A program made the translations under genes and the position numbers. Shown piece by piece: positions 33,256 through 44,226 of a stretch of 64,000 nucleotides of DNA. A model generated the notes under the pieces. It was not told where the DNA came from. It saw nothing but the letters and a program-made list of their open reading frames with translations, and ran no database searches. The stretch comes from Dipteris shenzhenensis (lineage: Eukaryota; Polypodiophyta; Polypodiopsida; Gleicheniales). The first letter of the stretch is position 1; each line of letters starts with the position of its first letter. The stretch lies in assembly GCA_047967505.1 (NCBI GenBank), contig CM106541.1; one strand, given 5' to 3'.

Positions 33256-34312
33256 TCAGTCAATGGGGATACTATATCCTTTGATATGCCTTCGATAAAA
33301 TTGAACAAATCCCAAGAATGATCGCAAAGTGGTCAAACTCTGAGGGATTGGCCAAGTCAGTATCGCAGCCACTTTCTTTGGATCCATTTCTACCCCCACA
33401 AGAGTAATTATGAATCCTAAATATTCAAGTTTTACCATGCACAGTATAGTTTTCTTTTTATTTACATATAAGATTGGCTTTCCTCAAAGTACTGAACACT
33501 ATTCTTAAGTGTTCATAATGCTCAGTAATACTCTTACTGAATACCAGAATATCGTCAATAAAATGTACTACAAACTTTCCAATATACGGACGTAGTAAAT
33601 TGTTCATAAGCATGACGAATGTAGCTGGAGCATTGGTAAGTCCAAAGGGCATTACCAAAAACTCATAATGTCCAAACCTACTTCTAGAAGTGGTTTTATG
33701 CACATCCTCGGCTCTAATACGGATCTGATGGTAGCCACACTTAAGATCTATCTTACTGAAAATTATGGCCCCATGTAATGCATCTAGCAAATCATCGATC
33801 CAAGCCATCGGATACCTGTGCTTAATAGTGATATTATTCAATGCTCTGTAATCTATACAGAGGCGAAAAGTATCATCTTTCTTCTTCTTTAATATCACTG
33901 GCAAAGCAAAAGGTGAGAAACTTGGTTGAATCTGCTCCAACTTGAGGTATTCTTCCAGTTGTCTTCGCACCTCCGCCTCTTCAGTAAAACTCAACCTATA
34001 GGGAGGTCTATTTACAGGTTCTGCCCCCGGGATTAGTTCAATCTTATGCTGAACATTCCGCTCTGGAGGTAACCCATAAGGTAGCTCATCCCTAAAACAA
34101 TCAGAGAACTCCTCTATTATTTGATCAGCCAGCTTGGCCATCTCTTCATTTTGGACAACATCAGTGCCAACCGAAGAATCATCAACCGGCTCTACCGATG
34201 CTGTACAAAGAAACAAAAACTCTTCTTGAGCTTTTTGAATTTCCATCACGGAAACCAATGGTCCTTGAGGTATATCCTTTTCACCTCGTAAGACATACAA
34301 CACATCATTCAT
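33256..34312 (-). pseudogene. Gypsy D reverse transcriptase
   Basis: A 284-codon open segment (34312-33458) then a 60-codon one. Motifs: [80 protein letters not shown] (Asp), [33 protein letters not shown] (the FIDD catalytic box), and in the second segment VKLEYLGFIITLVGVEMDPK, RSFLGFVQFYRRHIKGYS. Upstream gag and protease are missing because LINE sequence starts at 34313. Confidence 0.9.
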
Positions 34313-35278
34313 CTTTTTTTTTTTTTCAAAAAAGAGACTTCTATTAAGTAAGAAAGAAACCCGCTAGAGCAAGCTCTGTGCAGAAATACACCATGCTAAG
34401 CATGTAATAAAAAACACCTCAGAGGAATGAGGTAGAAAGAAACCAAGGCTGAGGCTGAAAATGCCATCTCAACCCTGTAGAAGTATCAGCAAAGAAGGGA
34501 GAGTCTCTCCAATCTCTGAGAAAAGTAACTCTCCTGGAGGAGGCTGCTCGAGATGATCCCTGCATGGTCGCCCAAATGGCCATCAGAGTGTGTATCATAT
34601 CTATCCAAGTACTGGACAAGATCCGAGAAGGGTGAACCTGAGAACCCTCCAAAGCCTCAGTGCATTTGGCTCTCCAAATGTGCCATGCTGCAATGCTAGC
34701 TAGCATCTCCCATAGGAGTGAGCAGCCCTGAAAAGAGTGGCCGGAACATCCTCTAGAGAGCATGACTCCACAAGGTGTCATCGGATGTGAAGAGCCCAAG
34801 AGGAATCAAGTCTCCCAAAAAATACTTGGGGCCCTGAAAGAGCAATCCAAGCCACTGATCCCCAGGTCATATAGAAAGGTAGGCGAACAAAAGTGCTGAA
34901 AAGTCTTGCAATCCCCTTCCATATGATTCTCGCTTGTCTGCAATCCCAAAGGCAGTGTTGTATTGTCTCCAAAGCAAAAAGGCAGCGAGGGCAAGAAGGG
35001 TCAGCTTCGAGAACCTGGATCTCCAATGGTTTACTGCTATCCCACCATGAATAGAAAGCCAAAAGAAGAGAGTGAGTTTTCTATTCCGGTGGGATTTCCA
35101 GAGTCTCTGCCAAAAAGTTTTTTGCAAGTCAGCAGGAATCTGAAAGTTCTCCCAATGATGAGCTTTGGTGGGCCTCCAACCCCTACAGCTGAGCTAGAAT
35201 TTCCTGGCATTACTGACCGTGTAACGAAAGAAGGGGAAGCCCTTCTCTCGGTGCCCTTCATCTATCCATTCCCAGGAG
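34313..35278 (-). mobile_element. LINE 3' fragment, left arm of inverted pair
   Basis: Poly(T) at 34314-34326, then on - the LINE tail and the C-terminal ORF2: SWEWID-type linker, FFWLSIHGGIAVNHWRSRF, CLFALETIQHCLWDCRQARI, WHIWRAKCTEALEGSQVHPS, MAIWATMQGSSRAASSRRVT and LRWHFQPQPWF. It ends at 35278 against a plus-strand copy of the same LINE. Confidence 0.9.
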
Positions 35279-35971
35279 CTGACCCTTCTTGCCCTCACTG
35301 CCTTTCTGCTTTGGAGACAATACAACATTGCCTATGGGATTGCAGACAGGTGAGAATAAGATGGAAGGGGATTGCAAGAGTTTTCAGCACTTTGGTTCGC
35401 CTACCTTTCTATATGACCTGGGGATCAGTGGCTTGGCTTACTCTTTCAGGGCCCCAGGTATTTTTTGAGAGACTTGATTCCTCTTCGGGTTTTCACATCC
35501 GACGACACCTTGTGGAGTTGTGCTCTTTAGAGGATGTTCCGGCCACTCTTTTCAGGGCTGCTCACTCCTCGGTCGACTCTCCATGGGAGATCCTATTGCA
35601 GCATGGCACATTTGCATTGCCAGATGCACCGAGGCTTTGGAGGGTTCTCAGGTTCACCCTTCTCAGATCTTGACCAGTACTTGGACAGATACGATACACA
35701 CTCTGATGGCCATTTGGGCGACCATGCAAGGATCATCTCGAGCAGCCTCCTCCAGGAGAGTCACTTTTCTCAGAGATTGGAGAGACTCTCCCTTCTTTGC
35801 TGAGACGTCTACAGGGTTGAGATGGCATTTTCAGCCTCAGCCTTGGTTTCTTTCTACCTCTGAGGTGTTTTTTATTACATGCTTAGCATGGTGTATTTCC
35901 GCACAGAGCTTGCTCTAGCGGGTTTCTTTCTTACTTAATAGAAGTCTCTTTTTTGAAAAAAAAAAAAAAAA
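35279..35971 (+). mobile_element. LINE 3' fragment, right arm of inverted pair
   Basis: On +: DPSCPHCLSALETIQHCLWD, CRQVRIRWKGIARVFSTLVR, ALEGSQVHPSQ, LMAIWATMQGSSRAASSRRV, LRWHFQPQPWFLSTS, tail TTAATAGAAGTCTCTTTTTT-G and A16 (35956-35971). The C-terminal region is nearly identical to the left arm in reverse orientation. Both poly(A) ends point outward. Confidence 0.9.
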
Positions 35972-36889
35972 GAATGGTATTTCACCTTATAAATCCATTT
36001 CGTGCCAACACATTTTCCCCAATGGGCACATCAACCAAGTCCCACATGGCATTCTTGTCAATGGATTTAATCTCAGCTTCCATAGCTTTCTGCCATGCCG
36101 GATTATGTAGAGCATCCTTGAAGCTCTGAGGCTCATTTTCAGCTTCCATCATTGAGGTCATCAAAGCAAAATTGACCTTTTCCTGATTTTTCTGACTGCT
36201 GGCCCTGGTTTTCCTCAAAGTAGGCTGATCTTTAGCATCTTGAATGGTCAACCTTGCCCAACGTGGAATAGATTTCTCTGCTGTACCACTCGGAGCTGCA
36301 TCAACATCTTTAGTGGCCTCATGACGTTGATAATACCTCCAACTGTCTATTCTCATTAATTGGCTGCAAATCTGAAACATTTGAGGGAGAGCCATCCTCA
36401 ACATGTGGCAAGCCATATGAACTATGAGAAGTAGGGAAGCATCAGGAGACTCCATCTCATCATCCTCAAACTGAATGATGTCCAAAGAGGTGTCATCGTA
36501 TGGTGGCAAGTCTGCACTAGCGGGCTGCATGCACTCATTCTCAACAAAGAGAACATCTCTGCTGATTATTACCTTCTTGGTAGCGGGATTATAAAGCCTA
36601 AATCCCCTGCTTTCAGTGCTATACCCCACGAAAATGCATTTGACACTCTTGTCATCAAGCTTTGTCCCATGTGCATTTGGAACCAAAGCATATGCCACTG
36701 AGCCAAAAATTCTGAAATGACTAACCTTTGGCGTAAAGCCATACAAAGCCTCAAATGAAGTCACATTAACCAAACCTTGGATAGGGCATCTGTTTTGAAT
36801 ATAAGTGGCTGTCACAATTGCTTCTCCCCAAAAAGCCTTTGAGACTCTCTTGCATTCCAGCATGCATCTCGTCATTTCCATGAGAGTAC
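35972..36889 (-). pseudogene. Copia E integrase C-end and RT start
   Basis: On -: LMEMTRCMLECKRVSKAFWG, YIQNRCPIQGLVNVTSFEAL, SVKCIFVGYSTESRGFRLYN, then the linker (KDVDAAPSGTAEKSIPRWAR) and the RT start (EIKSIDKNAMWDLVDVPIGE). Broken on the left by the LINE at 35971 and on the right by a solo LTR at 36890. The integrase continues at 39303. Confidence 0.85.
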
Positions 36890-37076
36890 TGTGACACCAA
36901 AAATTGATATTCTTTAGTTGGCATTGGTATTGTTTTCTTCTATGTTTGATAAGAGCTTGAGTATCAAGTGAAAGCCTAGCGGCTCTCACTTATTTCTATT
37001 TTCTAAGATATTGTATGGTATTGAGAGGATGAGTGGAATGGATCATTGTAAATACCATGTGTATGAATGATAGATA

Positions 37077-37606
37077 CCTTGGTATTGATTCCTCTTGGGC
37101 TCTTCACATCCGACGACACCTTGTGGAGTCGTGCTCTCTAGAGGATGTTCCGGCCACTCTTTTCAGGGCTGCTCACTCCTTGGTCGACTCTCCATGGGAG
37201 ATCCTAGCTAGCATTGTAGCATGGCATATTTGGAGAGCCAGATGCACCGAGGCTTTGGAGGGTTCTCAGGTTCACCCTTCTCAGATCTTGGCCAGTACTT
37301 GGACAGATACGATACACACTCTGATGGCCATTTGGGCGACCATGCAAGGATCATCTCGAGCAGCCTCCTCTAGGAGAGTTACTTTTCTCAGAGATTGGAG
37401 AGACTCTCCCTTCTTTGCTGAGACTTCTACAGGGTTGAGATGGCATTTTCAGCCTCAGCCTTGGTTTCTTTCTACCTCATTCCTCTGAGCTGTTTTTTAT
37501 TACATGCTTAGCATGGTGTATTTCTGCACAGAGCTTGCTCTAGCGGGTTTCTTTCTTACTTAATAGAAGTCACTTTTTTGGGGGGGAAAAAAAAAAACCT
37601 TGGTAT
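37077..37606 (+). mobile_element. Short LINE insertion with TSD
   Basis: LINE C-terminal and tail sequence (37086-37597) flanked by the perfect 9-bp duplication CCTTGGTAT (37077-37085 and 37598-37606). ORF2 segment: HIRRHLVESCSLEDVPATLF, AWHIWRARCTEALEGSQVHP, LRWHFQPQPWFLSTSFL. The 3' end has seven G before the poly(A). Strongly 5'-truncated. Confidence 0.95.
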
Positions 37607-38018
37607 GGGGTGAGAGTTATTTGTGTATGGGATATTATGGGGTTTTTAGAAAATAGGAAGAGTGAGTCATATAAAGAGGTGGGCTCATGTCCATGTGTTC
37701 CAATAATATAAGAGAGGCCACATGCCAAGCATGTGGAAGGCATGTGGAGGAGTGTGGAGTCAAGAGGATTCCTTTTAGAATTCCTATGTGGACTAAGGAG
37801 GATGTGGACATATGGAAAAGAGAGGGTCCCTATGGGCTCCATGTGGGGAGACTCTTGACTTTCTCAATATTTTAAGAGTCTTGAGCATCTTTTGATGGGA
37901 CACATGGCAAGATTAGCCAAAAAGGACATGGATGGTGACATACGGGCTTATGTGATTGATGGGGAAAGGAATCTACAGGCAGCAATTGTAAATGGGTGAA
38001 GGAGGGTGACAAAATCTC

Positions 38019-38025
38019 TATAAAA
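38019..38025 (+). promoter_or_regulatory. TATA box in the solo LTR
   Basis: TATAAAA in the context CTCTATAAAAGGAGCCC, followed by a C/T-rich initiator-like stretch. It fits an LTR promoter. Confidence 0.6.
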
Positions 38026-39302
38026 GGAGCCCTCCTCTCCCTTGTTCATCATCTCTTCCACCATTAGGCCTCATGTTGCTGTAGCTCTAGTTTCCTCAAG
38101 CCTCTTCCATGAGCCTTCGCTCCCTCTTGTAGAAGATATTCTCTTAGGTAGACTCTTGAGTCCATCTCTCTCTAGTTCATTCTCTCTTTATGAGTAGTCT
38201 TGGAGCTTCCGCTCCCTCTTGTACGTATGAAACCTCTTCTTCTCCCTTGTGTTTGTAGTATTTAGTCTCACTATATTGGTGATGAAGGTGACTTCAGGTT
38301 CTCTCTCTTGAGTGTCCCTTCCCTTTTTCCATTGATTTCTCTTCCAAAGTGCTCAGAAGTGTTGTCTATTCGATCGCTCATTGCGCATACATGGTTTATC
38401 TATTTCCCAAGCCACAAAGGGGGCTCTTCCTTACCTCCTAGGCAATGTCTATGGGACTTGGATCATTGATTAAGTCTAATCATGGAGGTAGTATTCTCCC
38501 AAGTCGGCACCAGTAGAAGGAGTAGGTGTTTTTCATGACAGTCTGACCCCCTGTCAGTATTTTGCTCATAACTTTTCGCTCGGTGGTCCGATTTGGACGA
38601 AACTTATATCAGCGTGAATCTCTCTTCAAGAAGCATCATCATATGTCTTCATTTATTGTATTGTATGTCAAAAAAAAAATCTATGACTCTGTGTGTGTGA
38701 CTGTTTCTTTTTTAGACAGTTTTTACACCCGTCCAATAAACTGCCCATATATTTCCAACCGCTTCTCTGTTTCTTACGAAACTTATATCAGAGCGAAGCC
38801 CAATTTAAGGTGCATCTCCATATGTGATTGAATATTTTATATCATGGCTTTCATGAAAGTTATGGGTCTCTGTGTCTTATGACAGTTTGGAGAGTGTTTT
38901 GAGCTAAGTGTAAAGGTGTCTTTGAAGGAGGTGCAATGTTTCCTCAGAACCTACCCATCCGACCCAATCAGCCCCTTCAAACTCCTTGATATATATCAGT
39001 TCATGTCATGTTGAACCGCAAGATCTTCTTTCAACAACGTATCGCTCTTCTCTTTGGCGTAGACTCGGCTTGCTGAGATTATGGGCTCTACTGATCCTTT
39101 CCTTCTCCCTATGCTTGAGTACAATATCACTTGGGATGTTACCATCTTCATTCTCATCTAAGGGAGGATAGTATGGTGTGGTCTCTTGGTATAAGCTTAT
39201 TTTTAATGTCCCTTTTCAAATAATGAATATGTCTATCACCTAGTTCAAAAGCAGTAGGAAGTGAAGAGGTGCGTAAAGTTATTACCCCCAACTCATGTCA
39301 CA

Positions 39303-40275
39303 ATACGATTCTTCCTCTCAGGGAGTGGATTCTGCTGTGGCGTGTAAGGGCATGTCAAGCGATGTTTAATCCCATGTTGCTTCAAACATCCCTGGAATGC
39401 ATGTGACATATACTCTCCCCCTCTATCTGAGTTGAGTGTTCCAATTCTAGAATTGGTTTGGTTCTCAGCCATAGCTTTGAACTCCTGAAACCAATAGAAC
39501 ACCTCAGATTTTTCCTTCATGAGAAAAAGCCATGTGGACCTTGAGAAGTCATCTGTAAAGGTCACAAAGTACCTTGCTCCTCTATGAGTGGGAATAGTCA
39601 TGGGGCCACATACATCACTGTGCACTATCTGCAACACTCTGGTTGCCTTGACCTAATTCTTGCCTTGTTTACTGAATGGCAAGCGATGCAATTTGCCAAG
39701 TGCACACCCCTCACACACTTCCCTGAGTCATATTATTATTGTACAAGTAGGACAATGCCTTGTGATGGACATGTCCAAACCTGGCATGCCATAAATCAGC
39801 CTAGGAAGTGTTTGCTACAGCCAATACCTTCTGATCATAAGGCTGAGTATCAAGCTTGTATATGCCTCTGTCATATGTGCCTGTTGCTACAACCTCATAC
39901 CCTTTCTTTGGATCCTTGATCCTGCATTGGTTAATAGAAGGGATCGTGGTAATACACGATAGATGATACCACGGGTCCTCCATGAACCACGGAATAATGG
40001 AAAGCTTTTCGACCAACATATGTTGATCATGGGCAATGTTTGAAATTGAAATTAGATTTTTCCTCAAATCTGGAATATACCAAACATCTCGGATATACTT
40101 AACTTTCCCATTATCAAGCTGAATAGGAATGTGCCCAACTCTGATGATGTCTTGAGAAGCATCATTGGCACACGTAACTTGTATGCTATGAACAGGTGTG
40201 ATGCTCTCAAACCACTCCTGGCGAGGAGTCATGTGCTTACTAGCACCACTGTCGATATACCATGTATCACTTGCA
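39303..40275 (-). pseudogene. Copia E protease and integrase
   Basis: On -: [20 protein letters not shown] (protease active site, 40265-40213), WYIPDLRKNLISISNIA, a degraded zinc-finger region, then MLQIVHSDVCGPM (Asp), FTDDFSRSTWLFLMKEKSEV, NSDRGGEYMSHAFQGCL (Asp) and QQNPLPERKNRIV (Glu) up to the solo LTR. On the right it is joined without spacer to an RT fragment (see 40276), which is not a normal order. Confidence 0.85.
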
Positions 40276-40986
40276 ACGAGATGCTTGCTTCAGTCCATAT
40301 AGAGCCTTCCTGAGCTTGCATACCTTGTGCTCTTGTCCCTTCACCTCCAAACCTTGGGGCTGATGTACATAGACCTCCTCTTTAAGATCTCCATTGAGGA
40401 ATGCGGTCTTGACATCGATCTGGTACACTGACCAACCATAAAACACAGCAAGAGAGATGACAGAACGAATGGTGGTCATCTTGGCCACTGGAGCAAAAGT
40501 CTCCTCATAATCTATCCCCTCCTCTTGTGCATACCCCTTGGCAATCAAACGGGCTTTGTATTTCTCAATTGTGCCATTTGAATGGTATTTCACCTCATAA
40601 TCCATTTCGTGCCAACCACATTTTTCCCAATGGGCGCATCAACCAAGTCCCATGTGGCATTCTTCTCAATGGATTTATTAATCTCAGCTTCCATAGCTTT
40701 CTACCATGCTAGATTATGCTGAGCATCCTTGAAGCTATGAAGCTCATTTTCAGCTTCCATCACTGAGGTCATGAAAGCAAAATTGACCTTTCTCTGATTT
40801 TTCTGAGTGCTGGCCCTGGTTTTCCCCAAAGTAGGCTGATCCTTAGCATCTTGAATGGTCAACCTTACCCAACGTGGAATAGATTTCTCTGCTGTACCAC
40901 TCGGGGCTGCATCAACATCTTTAGTGGCCTCACGACGTCGATAATGCCTCCAAACATGAGGCTGTCTATTCTCATCAATTGGTTGC

Positions 40987-41244
40987 AAATCTGAAACTTT
41001 TTTTTTTCCCCCAAAAAAGAGACTTCTATTAAGAAAGAAACCCGCTAGAGCAAGCTCTGTGCGGAAATACACCATGCTAAGCATGTAATAAAAACACCTC
41101 AGAGGAATGAGGTAGAAAGAAACCAAGGCTGAGGCTGAAAATGCCATCTCAACCCTGTAGAAGTCTCAGCAAAGGAGGGAGAATCTCTCCAATCTCTGAG
41201 AAAAGTAACTCTCCTGGAGGGAGAGCCATCCTCAAATCTGAAAC
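40987..41244 (-). mobile_element. Short LINE insertion with TSD and filler
   Basis: LINE tail (40998-41220, -) between copies of AAATCTGAAAC (40987-40997 and 41234-41244). The 3' end carries five G before the poly(A) on -. Between the LINE 5' end and the right duplication lie 13 bases (41221-41233, GAGAGCCATCCTC) copied from host sequence about 30 bases further right. Confidence 0.9.
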
Positions 41245-41399
41245 ATTTGAGGGAGAGCCATCCTCAACATGTGGCAAGCCATCTGAACTATGAGAAGTAG
41301 AAGGGGAGTCCCTCTCATCATCCTCAAACTGGATGATGATGTCCAAAGAGGTGTCATCGTATGGTGGCAAGTTTGAACTAGCAAGCTGCATGCACTCAT

Positions 41400-41472
41400 T
41401 CTCCTCCTCCCTTCTCCTTCTCCTCCTCCTCACCCCTCCTCCTCCTCCTCCCTCCTTCTCTCCCTCCTTTCA
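41400..41472. repeat. (CTC)n/(CTT)n microsatellite in copia E1
   Basis: About 70 bp of CTC/CTT repeats between codons that are adjacent in the sister copy (VLF-E and NECMQ). On - it reads as Arg/Glu-rich codons. Confidence 0.85.
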
Positions 41473-41730
41473 GCAAAGAGAACATCTGTGCTGATTATTA
41501 CCTTCCTGGTAGCGGGATTATAAAGCCTAAATCCCCTGCTTTCAGTGCTATACCCCACAAAAATGTATTTGAAACTCGTCATCAAGCTTTGTCCCATGTG
41601 CATCTGGAACCAAAGCAATCTCACTGAGCCAAAAACTCTGAAATGACTAACCTTTGGCTTAAAGCCATACAAAGCCTCAAATGGAGTCACATTAACCAAA
41701 TCTTTGGTAGGGCATCTCTTTTGAATATAA

Positions 41731-42836
41731 GTGGCATGCAGCAAAAATCAGAATTGGTCATGTTGGTACTATATGTGGATGACATCATACTCACTCACTG
41801 GCAATGATTTGCAGCAAATTACAGCAGTGCAGTCCGCTTTATGTCACAACTTTGACATGACAGATTTGGGTCTATTGCACTATTGTCTTGGCATTGGGTT
41901 TTGGCAGACCCATGATAGTATTTCTATGTCACAGACAAAGTATTCGAAGCGGTTGTTGCAGAAATTTAAAATGGAGAACTGTAAGCCTGTGGCTACTCCA
42001 TTGGAAAAGCGACTCAAGCTGAGTAAGCATGATGCTGCTGAAAAGTTTGATGGCACTTTGTACAAGCAGTTGGTTGGCAGTTTGATATATCTATGCTCCA
42101 CATGGCCTGATTTTGCCTATGCCACAGGGCTTTTGAGCCAGTTCATGGATTGTCCCACGATCACACATTGGAATGCAGGAAAGAGGGTTCTCAGATATGT
42201 CCATGGCACTCTCTCTCTTGGCTTGCATTATGCTTCAGATTGTGATCTAAAGCTGAGTGGTTTCATAGATTGGTCAGGGGACATTGACGACAGACGATCC
42301 ACTACTGGCTATTGCTTCTCATTGGGTTCAGCCTGTATCTCATGGCTCAGTAAGAAGCAAGAGCGAGTCTCTCTTTCCCCCGGTGAAGCAGAGTACAAGG
42401 CTGCAAATTCAGCCACTATGGAGTTAATGTGGTTAAGGAAGCTTTTGCATGACTTGCATCATGCACAGGATGGCGAAGCAAACTCTATCTCATGGCTCAG
42501 TAAGAAGCAAGAGCGAGTCTCTCTTTCCCCCAGTGAAGTAGAGTACAAGGCTGCAAATTCAGCCACTATGGAGTTAATGTGATTAAGGAAGCTTTTGCAT
42601 TACTTGCATCATGCACAGGATGGCGAAGCAAACTCTATCTTCTGTGACAGCCAGAGTTGCATTGCCATAGCCAACAATCTTGTCTTTCATGCTTGCATGA
42701 AACACATTGAAAATCATTATCATTATGTACGGGATTGTATTTCTGATGGCTTCATTGATCTCATCTATTGTGCACCTGAGGACAATGTGGCGGATATCTT
42801 CACCAAAGCCCTGTCAACAGATCTTTTCTTATGACT
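41731..42836 (+). pseudogene. Copia F: RT C-end and RNase H
   Basis: On +: a frame-shifted YVDD box at 41768-41790 (WYYMWMTS in the open frame, LYVDDI in the shifted frame), FDMTDLGLLHYCLGIGFWQ, GSLIYLCSTWPDFAYATGLL, RYVHGTLSLGLHYA, then RNase H FIDWSGDIDDRRSTTGYCFS (Asp), SLSPGEAEYKAANSATMELM (Glu), and CDSQSCIAIANNLVFHACMK (Asp), DNVADIFTKAL. It contains a 150-bp in-frame duplication (separate entry) and a TGA in its second copy where TGG is expected. Confidence 0.88.
42337..42636 (+). repeat. 150-bp tandem duplication in RNase H
   Basis: Copies at 42337-42486 and 42487-42636, exactly 50 codons each and in frame, with about five substitutions between them. The unit starts ISWLSKKQERVSLSP and ends AQDGEANS, so it duplicates the catalytic Glu. 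Confidence 0.95.
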
Positions 42837-43035
42837 CAACATGGCTTGGGGATCAGAGACATTCTCACAATGTCAAGGGGGGTTGTGAAGTGATTCACAA
42901 TGACATTGTTTTCATGTACTCCCATAGGTTGCATATCCATCTGGATGAATTTGTGCAACCATGGTACTTTAGGTAATGTAGGGTACACCTGAGATATTTC
43001 CAGGGTACTTTGAGTCATATCTTTGAGGGGGGATT

Positions 43036-43195
43036 TGTAAAAGATTACAAAGATATGGTGTTGTAGGCATAAAGTCAACCCTATGGTTGACCAATAGTAC
43101 TTGGGTACTATATATACCAAGTACTTGTATTGTTTCATTTGAACATTTCTATTGGAGCTTTCTTGTGTGTGCACTCTTGCTCACTTGTGTTCACA
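43036..43195 (+). repeat. 3' LTR of copia F
   Basis: TGTAAAAGATTACA after the polypurine run TTTGAGGGGGGATT, to TTGTGTTCACA at 43195. TATA-like CTATATATACC near 43108-43118. 160 bp. An earlier G-run (42877-42882) lies just past the end of pol. Confidence 0.7.
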
Positions 43196-43371
43196 ACCTG
43201 TCTCCACTTTGTTCCTACACTTGCTGGCCTCATCTCATCCCCACTAACAATATCCCACAAGCCCTTACCAACAAAGATGTTCTTAAGCATGAATGACCAG
43301 AAGGCATAGTTTGGTCCATCCAACTTGTCACCCTTGGACAAATTGCCAAAACTGTATGAAAGAGTTGACAT
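43196..43371 (-). pseudogene. Copia gag N-terminal fragment
   Basis: On - the ATG at 43371 reads MSTLSYSFGNLSKGDKLDGP, then NYAFWSFMLKNIFVGKGLWD, a copia gag start. Cut at 43196 by the 3' LTR of copia F. It may be the start of copia E, whose protease (40.2 kb) has the same orientation. Confidence 0.75.
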
Positions 43372-44226
43372 GATGCAAAATGGGATACCCACAAGTTGCA
43401 AATGTACTCGCAAAAAGAACTGCAAGTCCCAAAAGTGCAACTGGCTGCAAATTTGCCTGCAAATCCCAAACTAATACTAGCTGCAAATGCAAAGTACAAG
43501 TGGCTGCTCTGAAATGCCACTGACTGCATAATGCAATCACTGCAAAAATTGCATCAACCAATCACTACACTCTACTGCAATCTGAAGTGCAATCCCAAAC
43601 TGAAAATGCACAACCCAAATCTGAAAGAGCGCACCCACGAGTGCTCAAATGCATCCAACGGAGCTCAAAAGCATCCACAACTTTGAAGTAACTGCAAATG
43701 CGCCCGACAATGCAGAGTATCTACAAATGCACCTAAGATTGCAAGAGTATGGGCTGCAAAAACAGTCCCGAAGCGAAATACACAGCTCAAAACACTTACT
43801 GAAAGTGCACCTTGGCCCGGAATGCCTGCAAAACAGTCCACTGACTGTGTGGGCAAGCTGGAGATGAAAAAGGAGTTGAAATGAGTTGTTTGGAGTTGAA
43901 TGCAGTTGTCGGGAGTACTTCTGAACACAATACACGTGTAGAGAAGAGCTTGGAGAAGTATGGAGATGCCTGGAGCTGCTGGAACACACCCGAGAGAGAT
44001 TGGAGCTGAGAAAAGGTCTTGATCTAAGTAGAAACGCCCAAAAACAGCCGAAAACTGCTCGAATCGCCTTCTAACAAGTCGTACGGGTTCAAAATCAGGT
44101 TCCGACAAGTCATACAGACTTGCGGCACTGTCGCGCAATTGTACAGACAGATCCGTACGGACTGTACGGATGGGGGAAAAAGACAGGATTTTTTTTCCCC
44201 CGCCTAAAATGATGTGGGACAGGCTC
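43372..44226 (-). other. Probable 5' leader of the copia gag fragment
   Basis: No domain. In + orientation it is dense in CTGCAAAT/TGCAAAT words (43390-43560) and ends with repeated GTACGGA/CGTACGG words (44080-44170). No clear LTR or PBS seen. Confidence 0.4.

Larger units (their letters stand above)
36890..39302. repeat. Solo LTR of an unidentified element, about 1.9 kb
   Basis: Bounded by TGTGACA and TGTCACA, perfect 7-bp terminal inverted repeats, and inserted in the copia E integrase. The codons on both sides rejoin (KNR on one side, TLMEM on the other). The target duplication is GTAC (36886-36889) versus ATAC (39303-39306), one transition apart. No coding domains. A LINE fragment (37086-37597) sits inside. 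A related 35-bp word (AAACTTATATCAG-GCG) occurs at 38599 and 38778. Polarity is uncertain, but the TATA box favours +. Confidence 0.75.
40276..41730 (-). pseudogene. Copia E1: integrase C-end to RT, inverted block
   Basis: On - from 41730: ATYIQKRCPTKDLVNVTPFE, FVGYSTESRGFRLYNPATRK, an inserted (CTC)n run, ENECMQLASSNLPPYDDTSL, a LINE insertion (40998-41220), KDVDAAPSGTAEKSIPRWVR, then [54 protein letters not shown]. It ends at 40276 where the protease of E begins. The plus-strand piece starting at 41731 carries the following part of RT (YVDD box), so an inversion of this block is likely. Confidence 0.85.

Noticed and set aside
43645-44138. Overlapping minus-strand frames of 110-157 codons, Cys/Ser/Phe-rich
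   Set aside because: They lie in a CTGCAAAT-rich leader, overlap each other in several frames and show no domain.
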